DNA of 64,000 nt from Aminobacter ciceronei (GTDB taxonomy: Bacteria > Pseudomonadota > Alphaproteobacteria > Rhizobiales > Rhizobiaceae), in the NCBI RefSeq assembly GCF_014138625.1, contig NZ_JACJHY010000025.1:48231-112230 (forward strand), given 5' to 3'. This document shows, piece by piece, positions 24,709 to 33,752 of this stretch (position 1 is the stretch's first letter; each line of letters opens with the position of its first letter). The notes beneath the pieces were generated by a model that saw only the letters and a program-made list of their open reading frames with translations, was not told where the DNA came from and made no database searches. A program made the translations under genes and the position numbers.

Positions 24709-26718
24709 ATGGCACCTAGAAAAGATCGCCGCACGCTCGATCCGGTTACCTTCGAGGTCCTGAAGAACGCCTATGTCAACATCGTCGACCAGATGGCGGA
24801 GCAGATCCTGCGCACCTGCTACTCCTTCGTCATCTACTCCCGCGACTTCTCCTCGGCGCTGTGCGATCCGACCGGCGACACCATCATGCAAGGCAGCGGC
24901 GACATCGCCGCTCACGTCGGCACGCTGCACCTGACCGCCAAGGCGGTGATCAAGAAGTTCGGCCATGACGTGCACCCGGGCGACGTCTTCGTCATCAACG
25001 ACGTCTACCAGGGCGGCACCCACTTCAACGACACCCGCCTGTTTGCGCCGATGTTCTACAAGGGCGAGCTGCTCGGCTTCGCCCAGGCCAACGGCCACTG
25101 GGCCGATGTCGGCGGCGCCGTGCCCGGCTCGTTCAACGTCAACGCGCTCGACCACATGGCCGAGGGCCTGCGCATCACCCCGGTCCGGGTCTACAGCAAG
25201 GGCGTCTATCTCTCCGACGTCGCCGAGCTGATCGCCCACAATACGCGTGCGCCCAGCGACATCATCGGCGACCTCCAGGCCCAGGCCGAAGCCTGCCGCC
25301 TGGCCGAGCGCGAGATCCAGCGCCTGTGCGACAAATATGGCGTCGAGACGATCAAGAAGTCGTTCAACGAGGTCCAGGACTATGTCGAGGACATGACGCG
25401 CCAGCGCATCTCCGAGCTGCCCGACGGCACCTGGGAGACCATCGACTATATCGACGTCGATCCCGACGAGGGCGAAGGGCTGGTGCCGATCAAGGTCAAG
25501 ATGACCATCGACGGCGACCGCGTCCATTACGACCTGACCGGCTCCCACCCCAAGACGGTCGGCTCGTTCCTCAACTGCTGCTATGGCGGCGCCTTCGCCG
25601 CCGTCGTCGCCGGCACCAAGATGCAGTCGCCCGACATTCCGATGAACTCCGGCTTCTACCGGGTGGTGACGGTCGATGCCGGACCGCTCGGCTCGGTGGT
25701 CAATGCCGAATGGCCGACCCCGGTCGCCGGCTTCGCCTCCGGTCCCTTCGAAAAGATCATGAACGCGGTGTTCGAGCTCTGGGCGGAGGTCTTGCCGGAA
25801 CGCGCCATGGCCTGCACCTTCAACCTCGACTATCTCCTGATCGGCGGCCGCGACACGCGTCACGAAGGCAAGCCCTACTTCATGTGGTACGACTGGATGG
25901 TCGGCGGCTGGGGCGCGCGCAACGGCCGTGACGGCTGGGCGGCAACCGGCCCGGTGTTCGGCGTCCAGCTCGGCACCCAGCCCTTCGAAGGCCAGGAGCG
26001 GCTGTCGCCCGTTCTCACCACCTGCCACGAGCTGATGGTCGATTCCGGCGGCCCCGGCGAATTCCGCGGCGGCCTCGGCGTCCAGAAGGGCGGCACGCTC
26101 TACGCCTGCGAACGCACCGTGGTGTCTTATTGCTGCGACCGCGAGCGCTCGATCACCTGGGGCCTGTGGGGCGGCTTGCCGTCGATCCCGCACGGCGTCT
26201 GGGTCAATCCCGGCCAGGACAAGGAGCGTTATCTCGGCTCGCTGTTTTCAGGCGTGCCTTTGCAGCAGGGCGACACCGTGCAGCGGCCCTCGGCCGGCGG
26301 CGGCGGCCTCGGCGATCCGCTCAAGCGCGATATCCAGAGCGTGCTCAGCGACGTGGTCGAAGGTTATGTCTCGGTCGAGCGGGCGAAGAAGGACTATGGC
26401 GTCGTCGTCCATGTCGTCGATCTCGATCTCGACCAATACAGGATCGACGAGAACGCCACGCTGGCCGAACGGGCGCGCATCGCCAGCCACCGCAAGGACT
26501 GGCTCAACGAGGACGCCGAGAAGATCGCCGCCCTTTATCGCGACAAGAAGCTCAACATGCTCGACCTGATCCGGCAATACGGCGTCATCGTCGACTGGGG
26601 CTCGGGCGAGCTTCTTGCCAAGACCACCGCCGAGTTCCGCGAGATGCTGAAGCGGCGGACGGTTCCCTACTGGACGGCATCGGGCCAGGCCGCCAACGCG
26701 ACCCTGAAGGTCGCCTGA
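24709..26718 (+). CDS. hyuB: Hydantoinase B/oxoprolinase subunit
   Basis: 669 residues. Hydantoinase_B family: DPVTFEVLKNAYVNIVDQMA at the start, SRDFSSALCD, MQGSGDIAAHVGT and HPGDVFVINDVYQGGTHFND are the conserved metal/substrate-site blocks of the catalytic subunit. It acts with HyuA in the cytoplasm. Start ATG at 24709 with GGAGATTGGAA before it. 47 bases after hyuA, so one operon. The C-terminus (about 580-660) follows the acetophenone carboxylase/N-methylhydantoinase length class. Confidence 0.92.
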   Translation: MAPRKDRRTLDPVTFEVLKNAYVNIVDQMAEQILRTCYSFVIYSRDFSSALCDPTGDTIMQGSGDIAAHVGTLHLTAKAVIKKFGHDVHPGDVFVINDVYQGGTHFNDTRLFAPMFYKGELLGFAQANGHWADVGGAVPGSFNVNALDHMAEGLRITPVRVYSKGVYLSDVAELIAHNTRAPSDIIGDLQAQAEACRLAEREIQRLCDKYGVETIKKSFNEVQDYVEDMTRQRISELPDGTWETIDYIDVDPDEGEGLVPIKVKMTIDGDRVHYDLTGSHPKTVGSFLNCCYGGAFAAVVAGTKMQSPDIPMNSGFYRVVTVDAGPLGSVVNAEWPTPVAGFASGPFEKIMNAVFELWAEVLPERAMACTFNLDYLLIGGRDTRHEGKPYFMWYDWMVGGWGARNGRDGWAATGPVFGVQLGTQPFEGQERLSPVLTTCHELMVDSGGPGEFRGGLGVQKGGTLYACERTVVSYCCDRERSITWGLWGGLPSIPHGVWVNPGQDKERYLGSLFSGVPLQQGDTVQRPSAGGGGLGDPLKRDIQSVLSDVVEGYVSVERAKKDYGVVVHVVDLDLDQYRIDENATLAERARIASHRKDWLNEDAEKIAALYRDKKLNMLDLIRQYGVIVDWGSGELLAKTTAEFREMLKRRTVPYWTASGQAANATLKVA

Positions 26719-26825
26719 TCAAGGGAAGGCAGCAGGCTCCAGCAGGCTTGCTGCCTTCTTCGCCAACGGGGTTCGCATATCAAGAATCAAGAATCTGCCA
26801 AAAAACAAAAATTCGGAGATGAACC

Positions 26826-28163
26826 ATGTCTGGAAGTCTCGATGTCGCAGGGGAACTCGACTATTCGCAACGGCCCGTCCCACCCAAAGGCCGCATGCCC
26901 AAGCTCAATCTGACGATGGCCTTCTGGGCGATCTGCAGCGCCATGTTCTTTCTCATCATCTCGGCGACGCTCGCCGAGATCTATGGCACCGCCAATACGA
27001 TTATCGGCCTGATACTGACTGTTATCTCCTACTCGGCGATCAATGCGGTCATCACCCGCTACGCGATCAGGAGCGGCCTGTCGGTGTCGCTATTTTCAAG
27101 GCTCTTGTTCGGCCGCTACGGCTCGGCGATTGCCACCTTCATCTATGCGGTGTCGAGCATCTATTACGCCGTGTTCGAAGGCTCGGTCATCGCCACGGCG
27201 GCGACCTACTATTTCGAAGGCCTGACCTTCGCGGTCGCAGCGCTTATCGTCTGCATCTACAGCGTGCCGCTGATCCTCGGCAGCGTCCAGCACTGGCTCG
27301 ACAAGTTCAACGGCTATCTTTTGCCGCTCTATCTTGTCGGCCTGATGGGCACGGTGATCTATGCCATCTCGCATTACGGCTATTCCAACGCCTGGCTGAC
27401 CATGACGCCTGATGGCGGCGCCCCGCCCTATGGCTGGATCAACGTCTTCATCGCCTTCATGGGCGTCTGGTGGATGATGATGTGCACCTTCGACTTCGCC
27501 CGCTTCGGCAAGAAGGAGGACGAGACCTACCACGCCGTGTTCAATTTCGGCCTGCCCTTCTACACGCTGACCTATTTCGTCAACGGCCTGGTCGGCATCT
27601 TCCTGGTGCAGACGATCCCGCTCGAGGGCGCAACCTCGGAAGTGTCGGTCGTCAAGGCGCTGATCGTGATGATGGGCGCGCTCGGCCTGCTGTTCGTCTG
27701 GATCAGCCAGACGCGCATCAACACCACCAACTTCTACCTGTCGACAGTCAACATGCAGGCGTTCTTCCGGCTGGTGTTCAAGCTGGAGATGCCGAAATAT
27801 GTCTGGGCGATCATTGTCGGCGTCATCGTCTATGTCGTGATGCTGGCCGACATCTTCCAGTATCTGCTCGTCGCACTCGCCTATCAGGGCATCTTCGTCG
27901 TCGCCTGGGTCGGCGTGGCGCTGGCCTATATCATGTGCGGACAGCATGACGGCAGCGGCGAGGAAAGCGCCCGTCCCGACGACGATTTCCCGGCCTATTA
28001 CGCGCCCGGAATGGTCGCCTGGTTCGGTGCGGTGGCCATCGGCATCATCCTGCTCGCCATCCCCAACCTCGAACTGCTGTCGGCGCCGGCAACCGTCACC
28101 AGCAGCTTCCTGTTGTTCTGGGCGCTGTCGTCGCGCATCAGAACCGTCGCCATCGCCTCCTGA
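26826..28163 (+). CDS. NCS1-family nucleobase/hydantoin:cation symporter
   Basis: 445 residues with 12 predicted membrane helices. The start (LNLTMAFWAICSAMFFLIIS), GLSVSLFSRLLFGRYGS and the cytosine-permease-like middle (MMMCTFDFARFGKK) fit NCS1 transporters of the CodB/PucI/Mhp1 group, which import cytosine, allantoin or hydantoins with Na+ or H+. Third gene of the operon. Together with HyuAB it makes a route of uptake and ring opening. TCGGAGATGAACC precedes the start. A strong terminator follows. Confidence 0.88.
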   Translation: MSGSLDVAGELDYSQRPVPPKGRMPKLNLTMAFWAICSAMFFLIISATLAEIYGTANTIIGLILTVISYSAINAVITRYAIRSGLSVSLFSRLLFGRYGSAIATFIYAVSSIYYAVFEGSVIATAATYYFEGLTFAVAALIVCIYSVPLILGSVQHWLDKFNGYLLPLYLVGLMGTVIYAISHYGYSNAWLTMTPDGGAPPYGWINVFIAFMGVWWMMMCTFDFARFGKKEDETYHAVFNFGLPFYTLTYFVNGLVGIFLVQTIPLEGATSEVSVVKALIVMMGALGLLFVWISQTRINTTNFYLSTVNMQAFFRLVFKLEMPKYVWAIIVGVIVYVVMLADIFQYLLVALAYQGIFVVAWVGVALAYIMCGQHDGSGEESARPDDDFPAYYAPGMVAWFGAVAIGIILLAIPNLELLSAPATVTSSFLLFWALSSRIRTVAIAS

Positions 28164-28170
28164 GGCCAAC

Positions 28171-28225
28171 CGGGCGCCGTTGCGGTCTCGACCATCGAGA
28201 CCCGACGGCGCCCGGATTGTTTTTT
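28171..28225 (+). terminator. Strong Rho-independent terminator of the hyu operon
   Basis: CGGGCGCCGT (28171-28180) pairs with ACGGCGCCCG (28205-28214), inner GTCTCGA/TCGAGAC, followed by ATTGTTTTTTG. Confidence 0.92.
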
Positions 28226-28307
28226 GACCTTGCCTTGCCCCGCCGCAGGACGGCGTGGACGCCGCTGGCTTGGGTGGTCTTGGCCTGCCGAGCGGCCTCT
28301 CCAATTC

Positions 28308-28583
28308 GTCATCCTAGGGCTTGACCCTAGGATCCATGCCGTGAGGTCCAGGAATGTGGGACGGGTGCAGGAGAGGCTTCTGGACCGCTTGAGCCCGGCC
28401 GCGAGGTCACGGCATGGATCCTAGGGTCGCCGCGACGGAGCTTCGCTCCTGCTTCGCCCTAGGATGACGAAGGGCGGGGGCGTCGTCGCGGGCTTAGGTG
28501 GTGAGCCGGTTGCCGCGAGCGGCCTCTCCGCTTCGTCATCCTAGGGCGAAGCAGGAGCGCAGCGACGCGGCGACCCTGGGATG
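28308..28583. repeat. Palindromic mosaic repeat cluster, left of GIY-YIG copy 1
   Basis: Three palindromes. 28311-28333: ATCCTAGGG / CCCTAGGAT around six bases. 28418-28465: the same arms with inner GGAGC/GCTCC. 28538-28582: reverse-oriented relative ending CCCTGGGAT. Each is flanked by the modules CCATGCCGTGA or GATGACGAAG. Modules recur at 28.98, 48.05, 48.28, 48.73, 49.52 and 49.64 kb. Confidence 0.85.
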
Positions 28584-28680
28584 ACGAAGGGGTGGGCCGT
28601 CGCCAGGTGGGGTTCAACTGCGGGGCGTGCGCCCATGTGGCAGGCCTTGCGCGCAACCCTGCCGCGAATAATCTCTCGCG

Positions 28681-28968
28681 ATGACCGGATATGTCTACAT
28701 GACCGCCAGCCAGAAGGGCGGCACGATCTATATCGGCGTGACGAACGATCTCGCGCGCCGTCTGCCGGAACACAAGGCAAGCGAGGGCTCTCGTTTCACC
28801 GCGCGTTACGGCGTACATCGCCTCGTCTGGTACGAGGAGCACTTCGACATCCGCGACGCCATCCAGCGCGAGAAATCGCTCAAACGCTGGCCACGCCAGT
28901 GGAAGGTCGAGCTGATCGAGAAGACCAATCCCGAATGGCACGAGCTGTTTCGTGGGCTTGGGTGGTGA
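28681..28968 (+). CDS. GIY-YIG endonuclease minigene, copy 1
   Basis: 95 residues, a single GIY-YIG domain. GYVYMTASQKGGTIYIGVTN holds the two strands of the motif, then DLARRLPEH with the catalytic Arg, and the helix EKSLKRWPRQWKVELIE. It belongs to the short UvrC-like group common in alphaproteobacteria, whose role is unknown; it has no DNA-binding extension. GAATAATCTCTCGCG precedes the start, a weak ribosome site. The gene and its flanks recur at 48428-48715 with about 13 base and 4 residue differences, always inside palindromic repeats, so it behaves as a small duplicable cassette. Confidence 0.92.
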   Translation: MTGYVYMTASQKGGTIYIGVTNDLARRLPEHKASEGSRFTARYGVHRLVWYEEHFDIRDAIQREKSLKRWPRQWKVELIEKTNPEWHELFRGLGW

Positions 28969-28984
28969 TGTCGGGAGCCCACCA

Positions 28985-29240
28985 TTTCGTCATCCCAGGG
29001 CGAAGCAGGAGCGCAGCTCCGTCGCGGAGACCCTGGGATCCATGCCGTGAAATTGCCGCCGGGCTCAAGCGGGGCAGGACGCGCATTCCTTCTTCCACCC
29101 ACCACCCTCACCGCATGGCAACTGTGTTCAAGCGAGCGGACAAGTGCTCTTTCTTCTGCCCACCCCACATTCCTCACCTTCACGGCATGGCCCCGGGTCT
29201 ACGCCATGCGCTACGCTTCCTGCGCCGCCCTAGGATGACG
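28985..29240. repeat. Palindromic mosaic repeat cluster, right of GIY-YIG copy 1
   Basis: 28992-29039: ATCCCAGGG / CCCTGGGAT with inner GGAGC/GCTCC, then CCATGCCGTGA, a module with GCTCAAGCGG, two runs of the module TTCTTCCACCC or TTCTTCTGCCCACC before CACGGCATGG, and a CCCTAGGATGACGAA end at 29229-29242. No gene between 28969 and 29342. Confidence 0.8.
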
Positions 29241-29342
29241 AATGCGCAAAGCGTTGCCGGTCTCTCCAACGCCTGTCTCGAGCCAACAGGAACGTCGCCT
29301 CTGGATTGACGAAGCGGAGAGCCCACGCTCCGCCAGCCAGGC

Positions 29343-31109
29343 TCATTCCCCCGCCGTCACCGCCCCGCCGTCGGCCCACGCCGCCTGGATCGCCTGGCTG
29401 AGCTCGGCCTCCGAGATCGGCTTGTGCAGGATGCGGCTGCCGCCGGCGCTCACCTCCTTCAGCCGTGACGGCGAGGTGTCGCCGGTGATGATGATCGAAG
29501 GCACGCTGCGGCCGAGATAGGCACTGAGCATGCGGATCGCTTCGAGCCCGGTGGCGCCATGGGCCAGCCGGTAGTCCGAGATGATCAGGTCGACCGATGC
29601 CGCGCCGCGCAGGGCGGCGGCCGCATGCACCGCCTGGGCCTCCGCCGCCGAGCGTCCGGCATAGACGCTGTGGCCCTCGATGGTCAAAAGCTGCTCCATC
29701 GCCTCGAGGATGTCGCTCTCGTCCTCGACGACGATGATGCCGCCGGTCAGGGCTTCAGTCCGCGTCTCGCGCTGCGGCACCGGCGCCTTCGCAGCGCGGA
29801 CTTCCGGCACGGTGATCGAAAACATCGAACCGCGCCCCGGTCTGGATACCAGCCTCAGCGGGTGCTTCAGCAGGCCGGCGGTGCGGCGGACGATGGCGAG
29901 GCCGAGGCCGAGCCCTTGCGTGCGATCGCGCGCCGGGTTCTGCAATTGCACGAATTCCTCGAAGATCATTGCCTGCTGGTCGTCTGGAATGCCGGGCCCC
30001 GTATCCCAGACCTGGATCTCGACGAACCCGGCGCGCTTGCGGCAGCCGAGCACGACGCCACCCTGCCTGGTGTAGCGGAAGGCGTTGGTGACCAGGTTGG
30101 TCAGCACCCGCTTCAGCATCATCGGGTCGCTTTCGACCAGCAGATGGCTGTCGACCACCCGCCATGTCAGGCCACGCTCCTTGGCCTCGGTGGCGAACTC
30201 CTCGCGGAAATCGCGGAACAGTTCGCGCAGGCACACGGTTTCGCGGGCAACCGTGACGATGCCGGCATCGAGCTTGGAGATGTCGAGAAGCGCGTTCAGC
30301 AGGCCGCTGAGATTGCCGATGATCGACTTGGCCCGGCCGGCGAGGCCGCGCGCCTGCTCGGCCGGCACGTTGCCGCGTTTGGCCAGCACGGCAATCGTCG
30401 ACACCAAAAGGCTGAGCGCATGGATCGGCTGGCGCAGGTCGTGGCTCGCCGCGGCGAGGAAGCGGGTCTTGGCGCGGTCGGCGGTTTGCGCCCGGTCGCG
30501 CTCCTCCTGCAGATGCTCGACGAGCCGTTCATTTTCCAGGCGCAGGCTGATGGTCTCGCGCAACATGCGGTAGGTGATGCGGCAATAGTAGAAATTGATC
30601 ACCACGAGCGAGACGAGCAGGAACAGAAAGCCCGCCGAAATCGCGCTGCCGCTGGTGATGACGCGGGCGGCGACCGGCAGCACCGTCGCCAGGATCGAGC
30701 CGATCAGCGCCGGCGGAAAGGCCGAAAGCGACGGCACCGTGCCGCAGACCAGCCCGGTCAGCACCACCACGGTGAAGGACAGAAGAAGCGGCGCTTCCGG
30801 CAGGAAGCCGACCCAGCCGAACATGCCCCACAACAGGCCCGAGACCCAGGAGAAGGCGGCCGCCAGCCAGGCCCAGCGCATGATCGTCCTGATATCGCGC
30901 GGCCGGCTGAAGAAGCGGCGGGAGGCAAGGACGCGCAGCGCCGTCAGCGCATAGAGCGTGCCGAGCCATCCCGCCAGCCATGGCGTGGAAATGCCGCTGC
31001 GCAAGACGTAGACGGCGGCGAGCGAAATGACGATGTTGGAAATGACCACGCCATATGAATTGCGATAGAGCAGCTCGACCAGAGCCTGGCGTATCTTGTC
31101 TTCCTGCAT
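29343..31109 (-). CDS. Hybrid sensor histidine kinase with C-terminal receiver
   Basis: 588 residues. Six or seven membrane helices (about 20-175) form the sensor, then a HisKA dimerisation region (SHDLRQPIH, His223), HATPase_c with N338/N342, DTGPGI (369-374) and GLGLGLAI (399-406), and a receiver with Asp512 (ISDYRLA) and Lys563. The receiver makes it a hybrid kinase. It is divergent from the response regulator at 31227-31901, with 117 bases between, so they probably form a two-component pair. The signal is unknown. Confidence 0.92.
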   Translation of the reverse strand: MQEDKIRQALVELLYRNSYGVVISNIVISLAAVYVLRSGISTPWLAGWLGTLYALTALRVLASRRFFSRPRDIRTIMRWAWLAAAFSWVSGLLWGMFGWVGFLPEAPLLLSFTVVVLTGLVCGTVPSLSAFPPALIGSILATVLPVAARVITSGSAISAGFLFLLVSLVVINFYYCRITYRMLRETISLRLENERLVEHLQEERDRAQTADRAKTRFLAAASHDLRQPIHALSLLVSTIAVLAKRGNVPAEQARGLAGRAKSIIGNLSGLLNALLDISKLDAGIVTVARETVCLRELFRDFREEFATEAKERGLTWRVVDSHLLVESDPMMLKRVLTNLVTNAFRYTRQGGVVLGCRKRAGFVEIQVWDTGPGIPDDQQAMIFEEFVQLQNPARDRTQGLGLGLAIVRRTAGLLKHPLRLVSRPGRGSMFSITVPEVRAAKAPVPQRETRTEALTGGIIVVEDESDILEAMEQLLTIEGHSVYAGRSAAEAQAVHAAAALRGAASVDLIISDYRLAHGATGLEAIRMLSAYLGRSVPSIIITGDTSPSRLKEVSAGGSRILHKPISEAELSQAIQAAWADGGAVTAGE

Positions 31110-31226
31110 CCGATTCCCCCGAAGTACCGGATGAAGATCGCATAAGCTTTCCTCATCAGGGACTGTTGATCTACCGACAATTTATTTCCCATAAGTTGGC
31201 GTTATGCCGATTCGCATCGCTTCATC

Positions 31227-31901
31227 ATGAATGGTGACCACATGAACCGCCCTCTCACCTTCATCCTCGCCGACGACCACGCGCTGGTGCGCGAAGGGCT
31301 GAAGATGCTGATCTCGACGATGGACAACATGTCGGTGGTGGCGGAAGCCGCGGATGGCGAGGCCTTGCTGGAACAGGTCACAAAGACCCGCGCCGACCTG
31401 CTGCTGCTCGACCTCGGCATGCCCGGCGTTGCCGGCATCCAGTTCATCTCCGACATCAGGGAACTCGTGCCCAGGCTGAAGATCATCGTGCTGACCGCCA
31501 ATATCGAGCCGCGCACGGTGCGCGCCGCAGTCGAGGCCGGCGCCAGCGGCTACCTGACCAAGGACGGCGACCCCGAGGAACTCGGCGAGGCGATCGAGGC
31601 AATCAGGAAAGGCGGCACCTACCTTGCCCGCACAGTGCGTTTCGCCGTCGGCGAGGCGTCCGGCAGCGGCAGGCAGCACGCGGTGCCCGACATCCTGTCG
31701 CCGGTGCCGCTGACCCGGCGCGAGCGCGAAATCCTCGCACTGGTGGCGCAGGGGCTGACGGCGCGCGAAATCGCCGAACGGCTCGGCATCAGCCCGCTGA
31801 CGGTGCGCAAGCACCGCGAAAACCTGATGGGCAAGCTCAATCTCCACAGTGCCGCCGAACTGACCGCCTATGCGGTTCGCCTGGGTTTGCCCACAGCCTG
31901 A
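31227..31901 (+). CDS. NarL/FixJ-type response regulator
   Basis: 224 residues. Receiver: ILADDHALVREGLKML at the start, phospho-Asp62 in LLLLDLGMPG, Lys in GYLTKDG; C-terminal LuxR HTH (LTRREREILALVAQGLTARE, then RLGISPLTVRKH). Divergent from the hybrid kinase. An alternative start at 31242 would remove five residues; the first ATG lacks a strong ribosome site, so which is used is open. Confidence 0.9.
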   Translation: MNGDHMNRPLTFILADDHALVREGLKMLISTMDNMSVVAEAADGEALLEQVTKTRADLLLLDLGMPGVAGIQFISDIRELVPRLKIIVLTANIEPRTVRAAVEAGASGYLTKDGDPEELGEAIEAIRKGGTYLARTVRFAVGEASGSGRQHAVPDILSPVPLTRREREILALVAQGLTAREIAERLGISPLTVRKHRENLMGKLNLHSAAELTAYAVRLGLPTA

Positions 31902-32102
31902 AGGCTGCCGCGCAGCGCCCTGCCGGCGCCCGGCATCACGTCAATATCTCTTTAACCATCAACTATTTAGCCGAGGCGACGGGCAGTCGATATACGCCAC
32001 ATGCCGTATGTTTTCGCCTGATGGCCCAGCCTATTCCTCCCTTCCACAGCGTCATGTGGCGATCGCGTCATGTGGCGATCGGATCATTGGGGAGGAGCCT
32101 GC

Positions 32103-32765
32103 ATGTCGTCGCTGGAACTGTTGTTGCCGTTTGCCCTGGCGACCCTCGCCTTTGCCTGCATGCCGGGACCGGCAATCCTCTACATGACGGCACAGACGGT
32201 GGCGCTCGGCCGCCGGGCCGGACTGATGGCGGCCTTTGGCGTCCATATCGGCTGCTACGTCCACATCTTCGCCGCGGCCATCGGCCTGGCCTCGCTGATC
32301 GAGCAGGCGCCGATGCTTTTCGAGGCGATCAGGCTTGCCGGTGCCGCCTATCTCGTCTGGCTCGGCCTCTCGATGTTCATGGGCTGGGACAAGTCGCCTG
32401 GCGACGCCGCCAGCCCCGCCTCGTCCAGCCCCGCGTCACAAAGCCTGGCCTCGCCCAGTCTCGCGTCACAAAGCCTGCGCGACAGCATCATCGTCGAGAT
32501 CCTCAATCCCAAGACCGCCTTGTTCTTCCTGACCTTCCTGCCGCAATTCGTCGATCCGGCAGCCGCCTTGCCGGTGTGGCTGCAGTTCCTGCTGCTCGGC
32601 ATGTTCGTCAACCTGGTGTTCTCGGCAGCCGACGTCGCTGCCGTCGGCATCGCCTCGGTCACCCTCGCCCGCGTCGCATCGGGCAATACCGGCTGGATCG
32701 TGCCCAAGGCCTGCGGCTCGATCCTTGTCGGGCTCGGCCTGGCGCTGGTCGGCCACCAGATCTGA
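32103..32765 (+). CDS. LysE-family amino acid exporter
   Basis: 220 residues, six membrane helices. The family start (PFALATLAFACMPGPAILYM), the conserved NPKTALFFLTFLPQF and the following helices fit LysE/RhtB translocators, which export amino acids or related compounds. The loop after helix 3 (about residues 100-125) carries repeated Ala/Ser units (SPASQSLASPSLASQSL) encoded by a tandem DNA repeat. GGGGAGGAGCCTGC precedes the ATG. The substrate is unknown. Confidence 0.88.
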   Translation: MSSLELLLPFALATLAFACMPGPAILYMTAQTVALGRRAGLMAAFGVHIGCYVHIFAAAIGLASLIEQAPMLFEAIRLAGAAYLVWLGLSMFMGWDKSPGDAASPASSSPASQSLASPSLASQSLRDSIIVEILNPKTALFFLTFLPQFVDPAAALPVWLQFLLLGMFVNLVFSAADVAAVGIASVTLARVASGNTGWIVPKACGSILVGLGLALVGHQI

Positions 32766-32802
32766 CGGGCTGCCTGATCAAGCGTCACGCCGATACATGG
32801 AT

Positions 32803-32885
32803 TCGCCCGGATCCATGCCGCGACATTGCGGCAGTGCGAAGACGGTTCAGAACCCTGCACGTTCTTCCACCCGCCTCACACGGTG
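32803..32885. repeat. Degenerate mosaic repeat
   Basis: Contains GGATCCATGCCGCGACATTG, then GAAGACGGTTCAGAACC, and TTCTTCCACCCGCCTCACAC, modules of the palindromic repeat family. It fills part of the gap between 32766 and 33064, which has no gene. Confidence 0.6.
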
Positions 32886-33064
32886 AAAGAGGCGATTCGG
32901 GAAAATTGGATGCGTTGTCGCGAGACATCTCGGCGGGAAAGGCATCCGATGAATGCGGCTTTGAGAGTGTTTCGACTATCCCGCCATCGTTCACTGAGGA
33001 GGACACGGCCGACCCGGCACAGAGCGCTGCGTTCGAGCTCGGCAATACTTGCGGCAATGACCGA

Positions 33065-33208
33065 CTACGCCAATCCAAACATCAGTGCCAGTTCTCTGAC
33101 GGCTCGCCGGGTGAACTGGGGAAAGGAGAAAATCACCAGAACCACCGGCCCGATGAACAGCATCGTGACGAGCAGCAGGATGAGGAAGCGATCGTAGATC
33201 TTCTGCAA
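33065..33208 (-). CDS. 47-residue membrane miniprotein
   Basis: Starts at a TTG (33208) preceded by GAAGAGGGTTCAAC and ends at 33065. One long hydrophobic helix (RFLILLLVTMLFIGPVVLVI) with a basic end (FTRRAVRELALMFGLA). No family is recognised. The protein-like composition and start signal support it moderately. Same strand as the next small membrane gene. Confidence 0.45.
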   Translation of the reverse strand: MQKIYDRFLILLLVTMLFIGPVVLVIFSFPQFTRRAVRELALMFGLA

Positions 33209-33265
33209 GTTGAACCCTCTTCAACGGTTTCCGACACTCCAAAACGCCGGACCATTTGCCAGCGA

Positions 33266-33595
33266 TCATACGATCCGGCTTGCCCAGACGCCACCGATCG
33301 CCATTCCCAGACAGCAAAGGATCATGATCGCGGCCGTCGACCGCAACGGCACGGCCAGCAGGCGGCCGGCGGCGAGCGCGGCAATGGCACCAACCACGAT
33401 GCCGACAGCAAGGTCATCCCACAGCGCGCCGGGGATGAAGCCCAGTTGCCAGGGCGCCAGAGAACTCGCCCCCATGAACAGGATCGACAGCACGATGGCT
33501 TGCGGCCATGGCACGGCGCGCCATGCCGCCGCCGCGATGGCGCCCAGGCCTCCGCCCAGATGAATGCACAGAAAGCCGAAGTCCAGATCGCTCAT
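33266..33595 (-). CDS. Small membrane protein, three or four helices
   Basis: 109 residues. Hydrophobic segments at about 5-25, 30-50, 62-80 and 85-106 (AVGIVVGAIAALAAGRLLAV; STAAIMILCCLGMAIGGVWA). GAGGAGGGGCG precedes the ATG at 33595. It resembles no named family. The downstream miniprotein on the same strand may be co-expressed. Confidence 0.7.
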   Translation of the reverse strand: MSDLDFGFLCIHLGGGLGAIAAAAWRAVPWPQAIVLSILFMGASSLAPWQLGFIPGALWDDLAVGIVVGAIAALAAGRLLAVPLRSTAAIMILCCLGMAIGGVWASRIV

Positions 33596-33752
33596 CGCCC
33601 CTCCTCGCTGCTCGTCCACATGATCGAGCGCGGTTTGTGCGGAGGCAATCACCCGAACGGGTGAAAGACGTGGTGGGATGTAGCATATACATTGGTGCGA
33701 CGATGGTTTGGTGGGCCGGGCACATGCAGATGACAGGGGAGAAGTGACCGCG

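Noticed and set aside
24673..26193. 506-residue open frame antisense to hyuB
   Set aside because: Same cause; hyuB has all conserved hydantoinase B blocks.
27096..28304. 402-residue open frame antisense to the NCS1 transporter
   Set aside because: Charged, low-complexity sequence; the transporter frame has 12 helices and family motifs.
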